This document shows positions 6,693 to 8,056 of a DNA stretch of 8,056 nt, one piece after another. Each line of letters starts with the position of its first letter. The stretch's first letter is position 1. Origin of the DNA: Rhodoferax sp. GTDB lineage: Bacteria > Pseudomonadota > Gammaproteobacteria > Burkholderiales > Burkholderiaceae_C. Location of the stretch: contig JADGRK010000096.1 of assembly GCA_017880985.1 (NCBI GenBank), positions 1 to 8,056 of the forward strand. Reading direction: 5' to 3'. The translations under genes and the position numbers were made by a program. Below the pieces are notes generated by a model that searched no databases, had not been told where the DNA came from, and was given only the letters and a program-made list of their open reading frames with translations.

Positions 6693-7796
6693 TCACTGGC
6701 CGGCTGCGGCTGAACCGGCAGGCCGGGCGTCGGACAATCCAGCTTTCACCGGGTCGAGTGCAACGCGGTCGCCGGCCGTCACGCCCGCCAACACCTCAAC
6801 ACCCTCGGTCCCATGCGCGACGCCCAGACGCACCGCCTTCAATGCAAAGCCCTTGCCTGAGACCACATAAACCGCAGTCAACTCGCCCCGCCGCAGCACC
6901 GCCGCAGCAGGCACTAACATGCGCTGCGCCTGTCCACCAGAAAATCGCACCCGCACCTGTTGACCCGGCAACAGGGTCTGGGCGGCCTCGGCGGGCAATT
7001 CCAGACGCCACTCGATCGTTTGGGAAACCGGATCTGCTGTGGGCACCGTGCTGATCGAGCTTGGACGAATCCACTGGGCAGCGGCCACACCACTTTGCAG
7101 CAGCACCTCCACTGCGCCCGCAGCACGCGCCAGGCCCGAGCGCGACACCGGCACCTGGACCACCGCCCTCACAGGCAGCGGTGCGTAGAGCGTGAGCAGC
7201 GGCTTGCCCGGCACAGCCAGGTCGCCCGCCTCCGCTTGAGTTTGCAGCACCCAGGCATCAAACGGCGCTGTGACACGCGTAAAGCCCTGCGCCAACGCCG
7301 ACTGCCTGGCCCCGGCACCAGCCTGATCGCGCCCGGCCAGCGCGCCCTTGAGTTGGGAGTCTGCGGTATCCAGCGCGGCAGAACTCACAAAGCCCTTGGC
7401 CTGCAAATCACGGGTCCGGTCAAAATTGGCCTGCGCGTTGCGCAATTCAGCTTGCGCCTGGGCCACTTGCGCCTGACTGCGCTGCACGCCGGTTTGCGCT
7501 TCGCGGTCATCAATGGTGGCCAGCACCTGACCGGCACGCACTTTATCGCCCGCCTTGACCAGCAAGCTTGCAATCCGGCCCGCCGCCTGCGCAGAAATTG
7601 TGCTCTGCTTGACCGGTTGAATCACGCCATCGAGCTCGAAGCCGATCCCCACCGACCGAACCTGTGCTGGAACCACCGGCACTTGAATACCGCCTTGCGC
7701 GGCGGCGACCGACATGGCAAACGCACTGAGCCACGGCAACAGTGATCGGGCGCGGCGGGCCGAGCGGCAAAAGTCGGGGAAAGCAAGTGAACTCAT
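6693..7796 (-). CDS. RND efflux periplasmic adaptor (membrane fusion) protein
   Basis: 367 residues. The N-terminus has basic residues and a hydrophobic stretch (RSLLPWLSAFAMSVAAA, 17-33) with a likely signal-peptidase I site after Ala33; no lipobox Cys is seen, so it is probably periplasmic and not a lipoprotein. The split lipoyl domain is visible as ISAQAAGRIASLLVKAGDKV (67-86) with GQVLATID, and as FTRVTAPFDAWVLQTQAEAG (172-191). Between them lies a short coiled-coil hairpin (about 98-170) rich in Gln/Ala. A beta-barrel follows (about 207-288, ending LPGQQVRVRFSGG) and then a membrane-proximal domain (292-350). It bridges the permease and an outer-membrane channel. It is the first gene of the operon, about 20 nt downstream of the inferred transcription start, with only a weak AAAGG ribosome site, and its stop nearly touches the permease start. 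Confidence 0.93.
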   Translation of the reverse strand: MSSLAFPDFCRSARRARSLLPWLSAFAMSVAAAQGGIQVPVVPAQVRSVGIGFELDGVIQPVKQSTISAQAAGRIASLLVKAGDKVRAGQVLATIDDREAQTGVQRSQAQVAQAQAELRNAQANFDRTRDLQAKGFVSSAALDTADSQLKGALAGRDQAGAGARQSALAQGFTRVTAPFDAWVLQTQAEAGDLAVPGKPLLTLYAPLPVRAVVQVPVSRSGLARAAGAVEVLLQSGVAAAQWIRPSSISTVPTADPVSQTIEWRLELPAEAAQTLLPGQQVRVRFSGGQAQRMLVPAAAVLRRGELTAVYVVSGKGFALKAVRLGVAHGTEGVEVLAGVTAGDRVALDPVKAGLSDARPAGSAAAGQ

Positions 7797-7822
7797 GAGG
7801 CGCCTTTTTTGATACAGGCGGG

Positions 7823-7851
7823 AGTATAACTGTATACCCCCTACAGTACAA
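7823..7851 (-). promoter_or_regulatory. Sigma-70-type promoter of the efflux/OsmC operon
   Basis: On the minus strand TTGTAC (7851-7846) and TATACT (7828-7823) are separated by exactly 17 nt. The -10 matches 5 of 6 consensus bases and the -35 three of six. Transcription would start near 7816, leaving a leader of about 20 nt before the adaptor ATG at 7796. The operator fills the spacer, so a bound repressor would exclude RNA polymerase. No comparable promoter is evident in the short gaps further down the operon. Confidence 0.7.
7829..7847. promoter_or_regulatory. Probable CsoR-family operator
   Basis: The plus strand has ACTGTA (7829-7834), TACCCCC (7835-7841) and TACAGT (7842-7847): a perfect 6-bp inverted repeat around a C-tract. 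A/T-rich half-sites flanking a G/C run are the known operator form for CsoR, RcnR and FrmR. An overlapping palindrome, GGG-A-GTATA-ACTG-TATAC-C-CCC (7820-7841), has a single mismatched pair and covers the -10. The site lies within the promoter of an operon whose last gene codes for a repressor of this family, so self-control of the operon is the natural reading (inference from context and architecture). Confidence 0.75.
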
Positions 7852-7960
7852 GTGAGGCCATCATTTCAAACGTTCAACCCGCGCTGGACAACCGGGCCGA
7901 TTTGCGCAGGTGCGCGCGGCGGGTGTCCGTGCCGTGACGCTTACGCGCTCATGGGCTTCT

Positions 7961-8056
7961 TCACCGAACCTTGCTAAGCCGTTCGGCCATGCGGGTTTGC
8001 CAACCTGAACCCGTTGCCTTCCAGAGTTCGATAACGTCAGCCGGCAATCGTAGGGA
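7961..8056 (-). CDS. brnA: BrnA-type antitoxin, C-terminal end (cut by window edge)
   Basis: Thirty-one codons plus a TGA stop, open to the window edge. The peptide SLRLPADVIELWKATGSGWQ followed by TRMAERLSKVR matches the C-terminal part of BrnA antitoxins, whose typical form is (V/I)TLRLD.DVLE.FKA.G.GWQTRIN..L. BrnA is a ribbon-helix-helix-containing antitoxin that neutralises the RNase toxin BrnT and represses the brnTA promoter. In the usual order brnT precedes brnA, so the toxin gene should lie just beyond 8056. The product ends shortly after the helix (KVR). It points toward the efflux operon, whose promoter lies 110 nt downstream; no clear terminator separates them. The identity rests on a short motif-rich stretch. 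Confidence 0.75.
   Translation of the reverse strand, partial: SLRLPADVIELWKATGSGWQTRMAERLSKVR

Noticed and set aside
5831..7054. 407-codon open frame on the plus strand
   Set aside because: It lies wholly antisense to the RND permease and adaptor genes, is rich in His/Arg/Gln as expected from the complement of GC-rich coding DNA, and shows no recognisable domain.
7877..7924. ACCCGC/GCGGGT inverted pair downstream of brnA as a terminator
   Set aside because: Six base pairs 36 nt apart in very GC-rich DNA with no following T-run is within chance expectation.

Overview
The window reads as chromosomal DNA of a betaproteobacterium, probably Burkholderiales/Comamonadaceae (Rhodoferax- or Polaromonas-like). 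This rests on recall of MnmA and PntAA protein style, moderately high GC, and an intergenic repeat type I associate with that family; no search was run. It holds two kinds of content: conserved housekeeping genes on the left and a compact stress/efflux operon on the right.

Left part. Positions 1-741 (minus) are the N-terminal 247 codons of the NAD(P) transhydrogenase alpha subunit (pntAA), cut by the window edge. Its leader carries a widely spaced perfect inverted repeat (802-849). Between pntAA and mnmA lies a decayed fragment of a NUDIX hydrolase gene (about 888-1016, plus), broken inside the NUDIX box. It sits just upstream of the tRNA 2-thiouridylase gene mnmA (1037-2194, plus). In E. coli the NUDIX gene nudJ is also directly upstream of mnmA, so this looks like an ancestral neighbour being lost. 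A hairpin-bearing intergenic repeat-like segment (2211-2281) fills the convergent gap after mnmA.

Right part. Five genes on the minus strand form one apparent operon, in transcription order: RND membrane-fusion protein (7796-6693), large RND permease (6691-3353), small DUF2892 membrane protein (3316-3086), OsmC-like thiol protein (3046-2600) and a CsoR/RcnR/FrmR-family repressor (2575-2285). Gaps are only 1, 36, 39 and 24 nt. A promoter upstream of the first gene (TTGTAC, 17 nt, TATACT) has in its spacer a perfect ACTGTA-TACCCCC-TACAGT inverted repeat. A G/C tract flanked by A/T-rich half-sites is the architecture of CsoR-family operators. The repressor coded by the last gene therefore probably controls the whole unit from this site. 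The repressor lacks the usual H-x3-C metal ligands but has three cysteines, OsmC has a cysteine pair, and the DUF2892 protein ends in CxxC. The unit may respond to reactive sulfur, electrophiles or oxidants rather than a classic metal; this is inference. No outer-membrane channel gene is present.

Right edge. Positions 7961-8056 (minus) are the C-terminal end of a BrnA-type antitoxin gene, so a BrnTA toxin-antitoxin pair probably continues beyond the window. I see no gene and no convincing terminator in 7852-7960.
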